A stretch of 64,000 nt of DNA, taken from contig JBDTNL010000013.1 in NCBI GenBank assembly GCA_039933785.1, positions 4,665 through 68,664 on the forward strand, read 5' to 3'. This document shows, one piece after another, positions 43,781-53,488 of this stretch. Made by a program: the position numbers and the translations under genes. A model generated the notes under the pieces. The model saw nothing but the letters and a program-made list of their open reading frames with translations. It was not told the origin of the DNA and did no database searches. Source of the stretch: JBDTNL01 sp039933785. GTDB taxonomy: Bacteria; Acidobacteriota; Thermoanaerobaculia; Multivoradales; JAGPDF01. Numbering within the stretch: the first letter of the stretch is position 1; the number at the start of each line of letters is the position of its first letter.

Positions 43781-43798
43781 GCAGACAGGAGGCTCATC

Positions 43799-44728
43799 AT
43801 GGCCATTGGATCGTCCTCGTCGCTGAAGCTCCGTCTACCCGTCGCCGCCGCGTTGCTCGCCGCCAGTTTCGCGATTCCCGCATCCGCGGCGGACTTTCGC
43901 CTGGAGAAGTCATTCACCTTGGCCAGTGGAGACCGGTTCATTCTCGACTCCGATCTCGGAGGCGTCACCCTGCGCGGTGTCGGAGGGAGCCAGGCTTCGA
44001 TCCTGGTGACCTCGGATCGCGAGGATCTCGCCACTCTGTACGACTTCAAGTTCGACCAAGGACCAGGCCAGCTGAAGATGAAGGTGGAGCGCCGGCACCA
44101 GGCCTTCTTTGGCTGGTTCGACTCGTTCCACGGCACGGTGCGCATCGAGGTGCAGGTGCCGCGAGAGACGCCCGTAGATCTCGGGACGTCCGGCGGTGGA
44201 ATTGATGTCGCAGATCTGCTGGCGCAGGTGAAGACCAGTAGCTCCGGCGGCGCGGTCGCGGTGCACCTGGTCCACGGCGCCGTGCATCTCGAGAGCTCCG
44301 GCGGCGGTGTGAGCGCCACGGACATCGACGGCACCGCGTATGCCGACAGCAGCGGCGGTTCGGTGAAGCTCGAGCGCGTCACCGGCGACATCGAGGCCAG
44401 CAGCAGCGGTGGCGGCGTGCACATCGAGGACGCGGGCGGCCGGGTGAAGGCCGACAGCTCGGGCGGCCCGGTGAAGGTGCGTTTCGCGGCGGGCAACTCG
44501 AAGGGCGGCGACCTCGACTCGTCGGGTGGCGGCGTCGTGGCAGCGGTCGACGCCGGGATCGCGGTCGATATTGATGCCAGCTCTTCCGGCGGCTCGGTGC
44601 ATTGCAATGTGCCGGTCACCATCCAGGGGCGGATCTCGAGCGACCGCGTGCGTGGCAAGCTCAACGGCGGGGGAGCGCTGCTGCGTCTGCGCTCGAGCGG
44701 TGGCGGAATCACCATCGAGTCGCGCTGA
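43799..44728 (+). CDS. Exported DUF4097-like beta-helix protein with SSGG repeats
   Basis: 309 residues, ATG with AGGAGG upstream. Signal peptide ends at SAA near residue 30. After a short beta domain, residues about 125-305 contain nine or more repeats built on (S)SGG(G/A/S/P)V: TSGGGIDV, SSSGGAVAV, SSGGGVSA, SSGGSVKL, SSSGGGVHI, SSGGPVKV, SSGGGVVA, SSSGGSVHC, SSGGGITI. This is the repeating turn of DUF4097/adhesin-type right-handed beta-helices. It is probably periplasmic or outer-surface and made under envelope stress, judging from the ECF-type promoter. It stands alone. Confidence 0.8.
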   Translation: MAIGSSSSLKLRLPVAAALLAASFAIPASAADFRLEKSFTLASGDRFILDSDLGGVTLRGVGGSQASILVTSDREDLATLYDFKFDQGPGQLKMKVERRHQAFFGWFDSFHGTVRIEVQVPRETPVDLGTSGGGIDVADLLAQVKTSSSGGAVAVHLVHGAVHLESSGGGVSATDIDGTAYADSSGGSVKLERVTGDIEASSSGGGVHIEDAGGRVKADSSGGPVKVRFAAGNSKGGDLDSSGGGVVAAVDAGIAVDIDASSSGGSVHCNVPVTIQGRISSDRVRGKLNGGGALLRLRSSGGGITIESR

Positions 44729-44743
44729 ACGTACCTCCCGGAC

Positions 44744-45160
44744 CTAGCCGGGGCGCGCAGGATCGATGATGCGCAAGCTCCGGAAGGACTGCCGGAAGAA
44801 TCCGCGATCGCGAGTGAGGAGCGCGTCAGCCCGGTCGAGCGCGTGGGCCCCGATGAGAAAGTCCGCGATGACTCGCGACCGCTGAGAAGCTCTGTCGCGA
44901 GGGCGGTCTCGCCACAGCGTTCCGGAGGCTTCGGCAGCGGCCGCGGTCATGGCGTCGTAACGCACGCCGAGCTGGTCCAGGGCTGCGCGCGCGGCCTCGA
45001 CGTCGCCGAGCGCCGAACTCACCTCGGCCCACACCACCTCGCAGGCCAGAAGCGCGCCGCGATCGTAGGCGGCGCGCAGCGCACGTAGAGACGCGGGCCC
45101 GAAGACCCGGTCCGCGCCCAGGACATCGAGGAGGATCGACGAATCGACCGCGGTCTTCAA
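44744..45160 (-). CDS. PIN-domain toxin (VapC-like)
   Basis: 138 residues. PIN fold acidic residues: D6 in VDSSILLDVL, E in EVVWAEVSSAL, D in IADFLIGAHAL and D in LLTRDRGFF. VapC toxins are Mg-dependent RNases, often cutting tRNA or rRNA. The gene follows the AbrB-type antitoxin by ten bases on the same strand. It is intact. Confidence 0.88.
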   Translation of the reverse strand: MKTAVDSSILLDVLGADRVFGPASLRALRAAYDRGALLACEVVWAEVSSALGDVEAARAALDQLGVRYDAMTAAAAEASGTLWRDRPRDRASQRSRVIADFLIGAHALDRADALLTRDRGFFRQSFRSLRIIDPARPG

Positions 45161-45170
45161 GTCGGTCGGC

Positions 45171-45443
45171 TCACTTGGATCGCGGCCGAGGCGCCCGACG
45201 TGCTCGCTTCGGCTCGGCCGGGGCCGGACCGCGCAATTCTCGCAGCATTTCGTCCGTCGTCCCTGGAAACTGGAAGCGCCCGTACAGGCGATCGACCGGG
45301 TGCTCGCCGTCGACGCTCTTGCGCACCAGCACGCCCTGCTCGTGGAGCTCGAACTCGACCGGCGTGCCTGCGTAGAGACCCAACTGCTCGCGCACTTCGC
45401 AGGGGACGGTGATTTGCCCCTTGCTGGAGATGCGACTCTTCAT
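45171..45443 (-). CDS. AbrB/MazE-type antitoxin (VapB-like)
   Basis: 90 residues. The swapped-hairpin DNA-binding domain is clear: SRISSKGQITVPCEVREQLGLYAGTPVEFELHEQGVLVRK. The C-terminal 40 residues are less ordered and basic, the part that usually neutralises the toxin. It precedes the PIN toxin. Its promoter has repeats suited to autoregulation and places the start of transcription at or next to the ATG. Confidence 0.88.
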   Translation of the reverse strand: MKSRISSKGQITVPCEVREQLGLYAGTPVEFELHEQGVLVRKSVDGEHPVDRLYGRFQFPGTTDEMLRELRGPAPAEPKRARRAPRPRSK

Positions 45444-45479
45444 GAGTAAAGCATAGGCTACTTTACCGTTTGAGTAAAG
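45444..45479 (-). promoter_or_regulatory. VapBC-like promoter and operator repeats
   Basis: Minus strand: TTTACT (45478-45473), 17 bases, TATGCT (45455-45450), then TTACTC and the ATG of the antitoxin. Transcription should begin at about the A of ATG, so the mRNA would be leaderless. GAGTAAAG occurs at 45444-45451 and again at 45472-45479, with the inverse CTTTAC at 45461-45466 between them: a repeat set covering both promoter elements, fit for AbrB-type antitoxin binding. Confidence 0.55.
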
Positions 45480-45538
45480 AATCGAATTGGCGGTGTACTA
45501 TTGCCTCGTTGGCGACTTCCCCGAGCGATTGAGCTAAC

Positions 45539-45558
45539 ATTTGAACGGCTGTTCAAAT
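45539..45558. promoter_or_regulatory. TetR-type operator upstream of korAB
   Basis: ATTTGAAC, spacer GGCT, GTTCAAAT: eight-base arms with perfect symmetry, 57 bases before the korA ATG. TTGAAC-n4-GTTCAA is the style of site bound by TetR-family repressors. No TetR gene lies in the window, so the regulator must be elsewhere. Confidence 0.5.
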
Positions 45559-45615
45559 AGCGATTGTAGATGCTGGGGCTCGAGGTAGAGCCCAGTCCAC
45601 CCACGAGGCCTTTTC

Positions 45616-47515
45616 ATGAGTCATCCCCCGGTCGGTACCGACCACGAAAGCCCCCGCGCCGTCGGGCACCAGAAGCTCGACGACGTCGTCATCCGCTTCG
45701 CCGGCGATTCCGGCGATGGCATGCAGATCAGTGGCGGCGAATTCACCAACACGTCGGCGCGTCTCGGCAACGACCTCGCGACGTTCCCGGACTTCCCGGC
45801 CGAGATCCGCGCGCCCGCGGGCACTCTGCCCGGTGTTTCGGCGTTCCAGGTGCGCATCGCCGACTACGACATCCACACTCCGGGTGATGCGCCGGACGTG
45901 CTGGTCGCGATGAACCCGGCGGCGCTCAAGGTCAATCTGCGCGACTTGAAGTCCAACGGCGCGCTGATCGTGAACGTCGACGAGTTCGACGAGCGCAACC
46001 TGAAGAAGGCCGGCTATGCGAGCGACCCGCTCACCGACGATTCGTTGTCGGCATACCAGGTTTTCCCCGTGGAGCTCAGCACGCTCACCAAGCGGGCGCT
46101 CGAGGACAGCGGTCTCGACAACCGCTCGCAGGAGCGTTGCAAGAACTTCTTCGCCCTCGGCATGACCTATTGGATGTTCTCGCGCCCGATGGAGGGCACC
46201 GAGACCTGGCTGCGCAAGAAGTTCAAGGCGAAACCGGAGCTTGCCGAGGCGAACGTCAAGGTGATGAAGGCGGGTTGGAACTACTGCGACATCACCGAGC
46301 TCTTCCATACCCGCTACGAGATCGAACCCGCCAAGCTGCCGGCCGGAACGTACCGCAACATCACCGGCAACAGCGCTCTGGCGTTGGGCCTGATCGCCGC
46401 CAGCCGGCGCAGCGGCTTGCCGCTCATGCAAGGCGCGTATCCGATCACGCCGGCTTCGGACGTGCTTCACGACTTGGCCCAGTTCAAGCAGTTCGGCGTC
46501 ACCACCTTCCAGGCCGAAGACGAGATCGCCGCCATCTGTGCCGCGATCGGCGCTTCGTTCGGCGGCGCACTCGGCGTCACGACGACGAGCGGCCCCGGCA
46601 TCTGCCTGAAGAGCGAGGCCATGAACCTCGCGGTGATGGTCGAGTTGCCCCTGGTCGTGATCGACATTCAGCGTGGCGGCCCCTCGACGGGCTTGCCCAC
46701 CAAGACCGAGCAGGCGGACTTGCTGCAAGTGATGTTCGGCCGTAACAGCGACTCGCCGGTGCCGGTGATCGCCGCGAGCTCGCCCGCCGATTGCTTCGAC
46801 ACCGCGCTCGAGGCTTGCCGGATCGCGCTCCAGCACATGGTGCCGGTGGTGATGCTGTCGGACGGCTACATCGCGAACGGCTCCGAGCCGTGGCGCCTGC
46901 CGAACGTCGAGGATCTGCCGGATCTGCGGGTCGAGTTTCGCACCGACGCGAACGGTTTCAAGCCCTACCTGCGCGATCCGAATACTCTGGCGCGGCCGTG
47001 GGCCATTCCCGGAACTCCGGGGCTCGAACACCGCATCGGCGGCATCGAGAAGGAAGACGGCAGCGGGAACGTGTCCTACGACCCGCAGAACCACGACCAC
47101 ATGGTTCGCCTGCGCGCCGAGAAGGTGGAGCGCATCGCCGATCGGATCCCGAACGTGGAGGTGCACGGCGAGCAGGAGGGCGATCTACTGGTCCTCGGCT
47201 GGGGCAGCACCGCGGGTGCCATCACCGGGGCGGTCAACGTGGCGCGCAAGCAGGGGATCAAGGTGAGCCGCGCGCATCTCCGGCATCTCAACCCATTTCC
47301 GAAGAACCTCGGGGACGTGCTCTCTCGGTTCACCAAGGTGCTGGTGCCGGAGATGAACCTCGGCCAGCTCGCCTTGCTGCTGCGCGCGAAGTACCTGAAG
47401 GACATCGTTTCGTACAGCAAGGTCCAGGGCAAGCCGTTCTACCGCCACGAGATCCTGGAGAAGATCGAGCAGGTATTGGCTGATGTTCATCGCACGAAGC
47501 AGGGGAGGCCTGTCG

Positions 47516-47526
<11 letters not shown>
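45616..47526 (+). CDS. korA: 2-oxoacid:ferredoxin oxidoreductase, alpha (fused gamma-alpha) subunit
   Basis: 636 residues, the gamma and alpha domains in one chain as in two-subunit KorAB enzymes. The gamma part begins VIRFAGDSGDGMQISGGEFTNTSARLGNDLATFPDFPAEIRAPAGT; the alpha part begins GNSALALGLIAASRRSGLPLMQGAYPITPASDVLHDLAQ, with GASFGGALGVTTTSGPGICLKSEAMNLAVMVELPLVVIDIQRGGPSTGLPTKTEQ. It oxidises 2-oxoglutarate or a related 2-oxoacid with CoA and reduces ferredoxin (TCA cycle or its reverse). Preceded by a TetR-type palindrome. Overlaps korB by 11 bases. Confidence 0.92.
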
Positions 47527-48550
<1,024 letters not shown>

Positions 48551-48580
48551 GGCCCAACCGGTTCCGTCGATCTCACGCTT

Positions 48581-49789
48581 CTACTCCGGCCGCTTGCCGG
48601 CGGTCACCAGGATCGACTTGCGACGCGGGAACGAATCGGTCTGCAGGCGCAGGTTCCGCGTGCCGCCGTCGGTGAGGCAACTTGCGATGGTGAATGTCGG
48701 CGGATTGTCCTTCCGCCGCAGCATCGTGCCCGATGCGGCGAGCGCCATGCACTCAGCGGTCGCCGCCGGCACGCTCATCTCGATGCCGCGCAACGGCAGA
48801 TCGTTGTTGTTCGAATTCACCACCCATAGCTTGCCGGCATCCTCCGACGCCGTCGCGGCCTCGGTGAACAGCCGCCCCGGCTCGATGAGATCGTAGGTCA
48901 ACTTGTCGCCCTTCAGGCGGACGACCAGGTACTGGGAAAATCCGCCATCCTCCGGCCCTGCATAGAGCGGAGCGCCGGCCCCGCCGAGGATGAAGTAGTC
49001 GATACCGTCGTGGGTCTCGCGCCAGTAGAGATGCTCGTGACCGGAAAACACGGCCTTCACCGGATACTGCTTGAACAGGGCGTGGAGCGCGTCGCGGCTC
49101 TTGACCGGGGGATGGCTACGGCCCGCCTCCGGATCGATCTTCAGCGACGAGTAGAACTCGGTGTGGGTGTAAAGGAAGATCGCGCGCGCCTTCTTGTTGG
49201 CCTCGAGATCTCGCTTCAGCCACGCCAGTTGCTCACCCTTTATGTCGTCCTCCTGGCCTTCGAGGTCGGTGGACAGGGCGATGAAGTGCGCACCCGCATA
49301 GTCGAAGGAGCCGTAGGGCCCGCCGTAGCGCTCGACGTACTGCTGCATGGCGCAGGGACCGCCGCAAAGCTCCGAAGCCGGGGGTTCTTTGCAGGTCTGT
49401 TCGCCATGGATCTCGTGATTGCCTGTGGTGTTGAACAGCGGCACCTGGCCGAGCTTGGCGAGGGCCGCGAAAGCGTCGTGCTCCCGGCGTAGGTCAGCGC
49501 CTGAGTCGCAGTAGCCGTACACGGTGTCGCCGGACCAGATCACGAAGTCGGGTCGGATCAAACCGACCTCTTCGAACACGGTGCGAACCACGTGCGGCAT
49601 GGGGGCGCCCCATCCGGTGGGCCGATTGTCGCCGGCCGCGACGAAAAGCACATCGGCGCCGTCCGCCGCCGGAGCGAGGTCGGCGACGATGCTCTTCAGT
49701 GGCTTGTCCGAGGATGCATGCACGGCTCCGCAGAGCAGTGCGAGGAGGGTAAACCCGAGTGCGATGCGATGGGTCGGGGTGCCGATCAT
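48581..49789 (-). CDS. Exported calcineurin-like metallophosphoesterase
   Basis: 402 residues from the ATG at 49789 with AAGGAGA upstream. Signal peptide MIGTPTHRIALGFTLLALLCGAVHA. Metal-site motifs: FVAAGDNRP (D), VIWSGDTVYG (D), NTTGNHEIHG (NHE), FLYTHTEFYS (H), FSGHEHLYW (GHEH). This is the purple-acid-phosphatase-like arrangement. Six or more cysteines outside the core may form disulfides. Substrate unknown. It is 38 bases downstream of the DUF1015 gene on the same strand. Confidence 0.88.
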   Translation of the reverse strand: MIGTPTHRIALGFTLLALLCGAVHASSDKPLKSIVADLAPAADGADVLFVAAGDNRPTGWGAPMPHVVRTVFEEVGLIRPDFVIWSGDTVYGYCDSGADLRREHDAFAALAKLGQVPLFNTTGNHEIHGEQTCKEPPASELCGGPCAMQQYVERYGGPYGSFDYAGAHFIALSTDLEGQEDDIKGEQLAWLKRDLEANKKARAIFLYTHTEFYSSLKIDPEAGRSHPPVKSRDALHALFKQYPVKAVFSGHEHLYWRETHDGIDYFILGGAGAPLYAGPEDGGFSQYLVVRLKGDKLTYDLIEPGRLFTEAATASEDAGKLWVVNSNNNDLPLRGIEMSVPAATAECMALAASGTMLRRKDNPPTFTIASCLTDGGTRNLRLQTDSFPRRKSILVTAGKRPE

Positions 49790-49827
49790 CGTCAGTCTCC
49801 TTGGAGTCGATGGTTCGAGATAGAGCC

Positions 49828-51087
49828 TCAGGCCAGACGGCTCGAGTGCGCCGCCCACACCAAGCCCGAGAACACCTTGGGCAGGAAACGGGTGGATTTC
49901 GGCGGCAGCAGATCGCCGTTGGCGATCGCGGCGCTGAACTCCGCTGGTGTCATCGGCGGGATGAAGAAGGCGATCCGCACCTCGCCGCTCGTCACCATGC
50001 GGTGGAGCTCTGTCGGATCGGAACGATAGATCACCGTGCCGTCGAGGCTCGCGGACGGTTCGAGCTCGAGGCCGGGGAGGAGAGCCTCGGCGAGCAGGAC
50101 CACGGTGAGATGCGCCGCGCTTTCGGTACGGCTCTTCGGTGCCGAAGCGGCATCGAGCTGCCAAATCTCGGGGCCTGCGCCGCCGCGCATCCAGACTCCG
50201 AGCGCCGGTTGCTCCGCGGCCGCGACTTCGGCGGCGAGCGCGGCGCCGTCCTTGGCGGAGGAGGTCCGGCGGCTGCGCAAGGTCGAGTGCAGACGCTTCA
50301 AGTCGTACTTCTCGTGCGGATCGGCGAGCGCGCGATGGATGGGCTCGATGGCGAGGCTCGGCGCCGACAGGCTGGTGATGACCGCGAGCTTCGCCGCCGC
50401 GGCGGTGCCAGCCTTGGCCTTGGTCTCGCTCGCGTACAGTGCGCCGGTCTTGTAGCGATGGTGTCCGTCGGCGATCGCGGCCGGCAGGTCGGCCAGCAGC
50501 GTCTTGTATTCACCGATACGCGCGGCGTCGTCCACGCGGAAGATCCGGTGATGGTGCCCGTCGGCGTCGAGATGATCGGCGAGTGGCGTCTTGCCCTGGA
50601 TGTCCTCGGCCAGCATGGCGTCCAGCCGCCCGCCGTCGTCGGGGAGCAAGAGCACGGGCTCGAAATCGACCTTGGTCTCACGCAGCAACTCGAGGCGATC
50701 GGCGAGCGGCTTCTCCAGTGTCTGCTCGTGCGCGCGGATGATGCCGCTTTTCGGATTCTCGAAGCCCACCAGGGCGGTGAGCCCCAGCCGCACTCCGCCG
50801 CCCGCGAGCACGATCTCGTAGGGGTAGAGCGCGGGAGCGGAATCGACCACCAGCGTGCCATCGCCGAGCCACGCCTGGTGCAGGCGCGCGGCCTTCACAT
50901 ACGGAGTCGTCGCTTCGCCGGGCTCACCGGTCACGGGCTTGATGAGATGGGCGAATTGATGCGGCGCCGCAGCGTGCAAGCGGTCGCGCAGCGCGTCATT
51001 GATCTGATCGTACGGTGGCGCCACGAGCGCGCCGGCTTCGTCGGGCGTGCCGCTGTAGTGAATTCCCTCGAACGCGTACACCCGCAT
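49828..51087 (-). CDS. DUF1015-family protein
   Basis: 419 residues, ATG at 51087. DUF1015 landmarks: ALVAPPYDQINDALRDRL at the N-terminus, SGIIRAHEQTLEKPLADRLELLRETKVDFEPVLLLPDD, PAAIADGHHRYKTGALY, and the end ANGDLLPPKSTRFLPKVFSGLVW. The family is widespread and of unknown biochemical role; it is sometimes described as an HTH-like or SpoOJ-related protein, without proof. Start and the selD stop share bases (TGATG), so translation is coupled to selD. Confidence 0.82.
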   Translation of the reverse strand: MRVYAFEGIHYSGTPDEAGALVAPPYDQINDALRDRLHAAAPHQFAHLIKPVTGEPGEATTPYVKAARLHQAWLGDGTLVVDSAPALYPYEIVLAGGGVRLGLTALVGFENPKSGIIRAHEQTLEKPLADRLELLRETKVDFEPVLLLPDDGGRLDAMLAEDIQGKTPLADHLDADGHHHRIFRVDDAARIGEYKTLLADLPAAIADGHHRYKTGALYASETKAKAGTAAAAKLAVITSLSAPSLAIEPIHRALADPHEKYDLKRLHSTLRSRRTSSAKDGAALAAEVAAAEQPALGVWMRGGAGPEIWQLDAASAPKSRTESAAHLTVVLLAEALLPGLELEPSASLDGTVIYRSDPTELHRMVTSGEVRIAFFIPPMTPAEFSAAIANGDLLPPKSTRFLPKVFSGLVWAAHSSRLA

Positions 51088-52148
51088 CAAACAATCTCCA
51101 CGGAAGCTTCTCCAGTTAGCGTTTCACCGATCTCGGCCGCGAGATGTCCACTCGCCCGCAAGGCAGCGAGCAGATCGACTCCACGCGCCGCGGGGACCGA
51201 GAACAACAGGCCGCCCGAAGTCTGTGGATCGAACAGCAGCTCGGCGTCGACGGTCGACATCGAGGAGGGCATGCGCAACCAGGTCTCGATGCTGCTGCGA
51301 TTGCCGCGCGTGCAGCCGGTGGTGACGCCCTGCGCGACCAGTACGCCAAACCCGGGATGCACCGGCAGCGCATCGAACGCGATGCGCAGGCGTAGATTCG
51401 AGTTGCGCGCGATATTCATGGCGTGACCGACGAGACCGAAACCGGTGATGTCGGTCGCCGCGCGCACCCCGTGAGTGAGCGCCAGGCGCGAGGCTGGACC
51501 ATTTAAGCGCTCCATCTCGCGGAGCGCCGGCTCCAGGCCCTCGGCATCGATCTTGTCAAACTTGAAGGCGTTGACGAGCACCCCTGAGCCCAGAGGCTTG
51601 GTGAGGATCAGGCGCTCGCCGGGAAGCGCTCCGGCGTTGGTGAACAGCGTGTCCACGTTGCCGCGACCGATGACCGCCATGCCGAACTTGAGCTCGGGAT
51701 CGCGAATCGAGTGCCCGCCGAGGAGCACGGCGCCCGCCTCGCGCAGCGCCTCCGCGCCGCCGGTCAAGATTCCCGAGAGCACCTCCTCGGGTACATCGCC
51801 GGTCGGGAAGCAGCAAAGGTTGAGCGCGAACAGCGGTTCACCGCCCATCGCCCAGACGTCCGACAATGCATTGGCTGCCGCGATGCGTCCAAACCGGCGC
51901 GGATCGTCGCAGAGCGGAGGAATGAAATCCGCGGTGGCGATGAGCGCCAGGCCGTCGATCAGATAGACCCCGGCGTCGTCTCCGGTCTCGGCGCCGACCA
52001 GCACGCTGCCGCCGTGCCGCGGTTCGAGGCCCATGCCGATCAGGGGTTGAACGAGCGCACGCAGGTCCGCGAGGCCGATCTTGGCGGCGCAGCCGCCGGC
52101 CTTGGCGGCCTTGGACAGGCGAAAGGTGGTGTTTCCCGTCGAGCTCAT
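51087..52148 (-). CDS. selD: Selenide, water dikinase
   Basis: 353 residues. Makes selenophosphate from selenide and ATP. Catalytic Cys and Lys are C20 and K23 in AGGCAAKIG (E. coli C17 and K20); the second E. coli Cys (C19) is Ala. ATP and Mg motifs: TGDDAGVYLIDGLALIATADFIPP, AAANALSDVWAMGGEPLFALNL, GGHSIRDPELKFGMAVIG, DITGFGLVGHAMNIA and PQTSGGLLFSVP. No in-frame TGA, so it is the cysteine form. selA, selB and tRNA-Sec are not in the window. It is divergent from the NirK-like gene. Confidence 0.95.
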   Translation of the reverse strand: MSSTGNTTFRLSKAAKAGGCAAKIGLADLRALVQPLIGMGLEPRHGGSVLVGAETGDDAGVYLIDGLALIATADFIPPLCDDPRRFGRIAAANALSDVWAMGGEPLFALNLCCFPTGDVPEEVLSGILTGGAEALREAGAVLLGGHSIRDPELKFGMAVIGRGNVDTLFTNAGALPGERLILTKPLGSGVLVNAFKFDKIDAEGLEPALREMERLNGPASRLALTHGVRAATDITGFGLVGHAMNIARNSNLRLRIAFDALPVHPGFGVLVAQGVTTGCTRGNRSSIETWLRMPSSMSTVDAELLFDPQTSGGLLFSVPAARGVDLLAALRASGHLAAEIGETLTGEASVEIV

Positions 52149-52285
52149 GCGGGGATTCTATCGGGCCCGGCGGTTGGGGTGGTGTCCGGTACTACCCCGT
52201 CGCGCGTTGTTGGGGTTGTGCAGCCTGCATAGCCTTCAAGCGTCGCCGGCCACCGCGGCCGCTGACCTTCTGGGAGGGAACCCGC

Positions 52286-53452
52286 ATGAAGTCATCCACA
52301 CTCATTCCTATCGGTCCCCTGGCCGCGCTCGTGGCGCTGCTCGCGGCGGGCTCGAACGCCACCGCGCAGGAGTACAAGGTCGGAGACCAGGTCTTCGGCA
52401 TGCCGGCGGCGGAGATCTTTACCGAGGACTACCAAGGGCCGCCCGTGGTCGGCGCCGAGCTCACCCATTTGCCGTTTCTGGCACCGCTCGCCGCAGGCAA
52501 TCACGATCATCACATCCGGGTCGACATCGTGGCGGAGGAGATCGAAGTTGCGCCCGGCGTGCGTTACGCGGCCTGGACCTTCGGCGGCAGCGTGCCGGGT
52601 CCGGTGCTCCACGTGCGGGAAGGCGACCGCGTGTTCTTCACCATGAAAAATCGCTCCGCCGACTCCGTGCAGGTCACTGCACCGGCGGCCGATGCCTCGC
52701 CGTTCCTGCAACAGCTCGCCGCGAACGACTATCAGAAGGCGACGCCTTCGCCCATGGGAATGCAGCACTCCATCGACTTTCACGCCGCCACGGTAGCGCC
52801 GTCCGACAAGTGGCGCATGGTCCCGCCGGGGAAGAGCATTCGCTTTCAGTGGGTAGCCAACTATCCCGGGGTCTACATCTATCACTGCGGCGCGCCGCCG
52901 GTGCTCCAGCATATTGCCATGGGACAGTACGGTGTCGTGGTGGTGTCGCCGCGCGAGGGCTATCCAACGGACAAGGAGGTAGCCCGCGAATACGTCATCG
53001 TGCAATCGGAGTTCTACCTCAAGAAGGCCGACGAGGGTGATCTGTATGAGTTCGACATGCCAGCGGCGCTCGCCAAGCAACCGACGCAGGTCACTTTCAA
53101 TGGCCACACCCTGGAGCTCACCAAGCACCCGCTGATCGCCAACGCTGGCGAACGTGTCCGCCTATACCTCCACAACGTCGGGCCGAACGATACCGCCAGC
53201 AACCACGTGATCGGCGCCATCATGGACCGCGTGTGGTACGAGGGCAATCCACACAACGAGATGCGCGGCATGCAGACCGTGCTGCTCGGCGCGAGCAACG
53301 GTGCGGTGGTGGAGTTCATCGCGTCCGAGGAGGGCGACTATCCGATCGTCGACCACGAATTTGCCGACGCCAGCAAGGGAGCGCTTGGTCATCTCAGCGT
53401 GCGCAACCGGAAGGGCGAGATCACCACTCCCGTGGCTCCGATGGCGCACTAG
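52286..53452 (+). CDS. NirK-like copper nitrite reductase / two-domain multicopper oxidase
   Basis: 388 residues with a signal peptide (to about residue 27). Cupredoxin 1 holds the copper residues: H161, D164 and H166 in MQHSIDFHAA, H200-C201 in YIYHCGAPPV, H209. Cupredoxin 2 supplies H307 (SNHVIG, matching the active-site His of NirK) and H357 (VDHEFADASKGALGH). These cover the type 2 copper site and the Asp-His catalytic pair of NirK, so nitrite to NO is the likely reaction. Two oddities: the type 1 axial Met is replaced by Q214 (HIAMGQYG), and about 28 extra residues precede H161. The cupredoxin gene just downstream is a natural electron donor, and NO-response genes follow. Confidence 0.82.
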   Translation: MKSSTLIPIGPLAALVALLAAGSNATAQEYKVGDQVFGMPAAEIFTEDYQGPPVVGAELTHLPFLAPLAAGNHDHHIRVDIVAEEIEVAPGVRYAAWTFGGSVPGPVLHVREGDRVFFTMKNRSADSVQVTAPAADASPFLQQLAANDYQKATPSPMGMQHSIDFHAATVAPSDKWRMVPPGKSIRFQWVANYPGVYIYHCGAPPVLQHIAMGQYGVVVVSPREGYPTDKEVAREYVIVQSEFYLKKADEGDLYEFDMPAALAKQPTQVTFNGHTLELTKHPLIANAGERVRLYLHNVGPNDTASNHVIGAIMDRVWYEGNPHNEMRGMQTVLLGASNGAVVEFIASEEGDYPIVDHEFADASKGALGHLSVRNRKGEITTPVAPMAH

Positions 53453-53488
53453 ACTGCAACCATGAAATCTACTCAGGAGATCAATCGA

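Noticed and set aside
51087..52148. Selenocysteine in SelD or a selenocysteine insertion site nearby
   Set aside because: The active position is an ordinary Cys codon and no in-frame TGA or tRNA-Sec was found in the window.
52149..52285. A TTGTG-CAGC-CTGCA half-symmetric sequence before the NirK-like gene as an Fnr/NnrR site
   Set aside because: The right arm does not match CACAA/CGCAA, so symmetry is too weak to claim.
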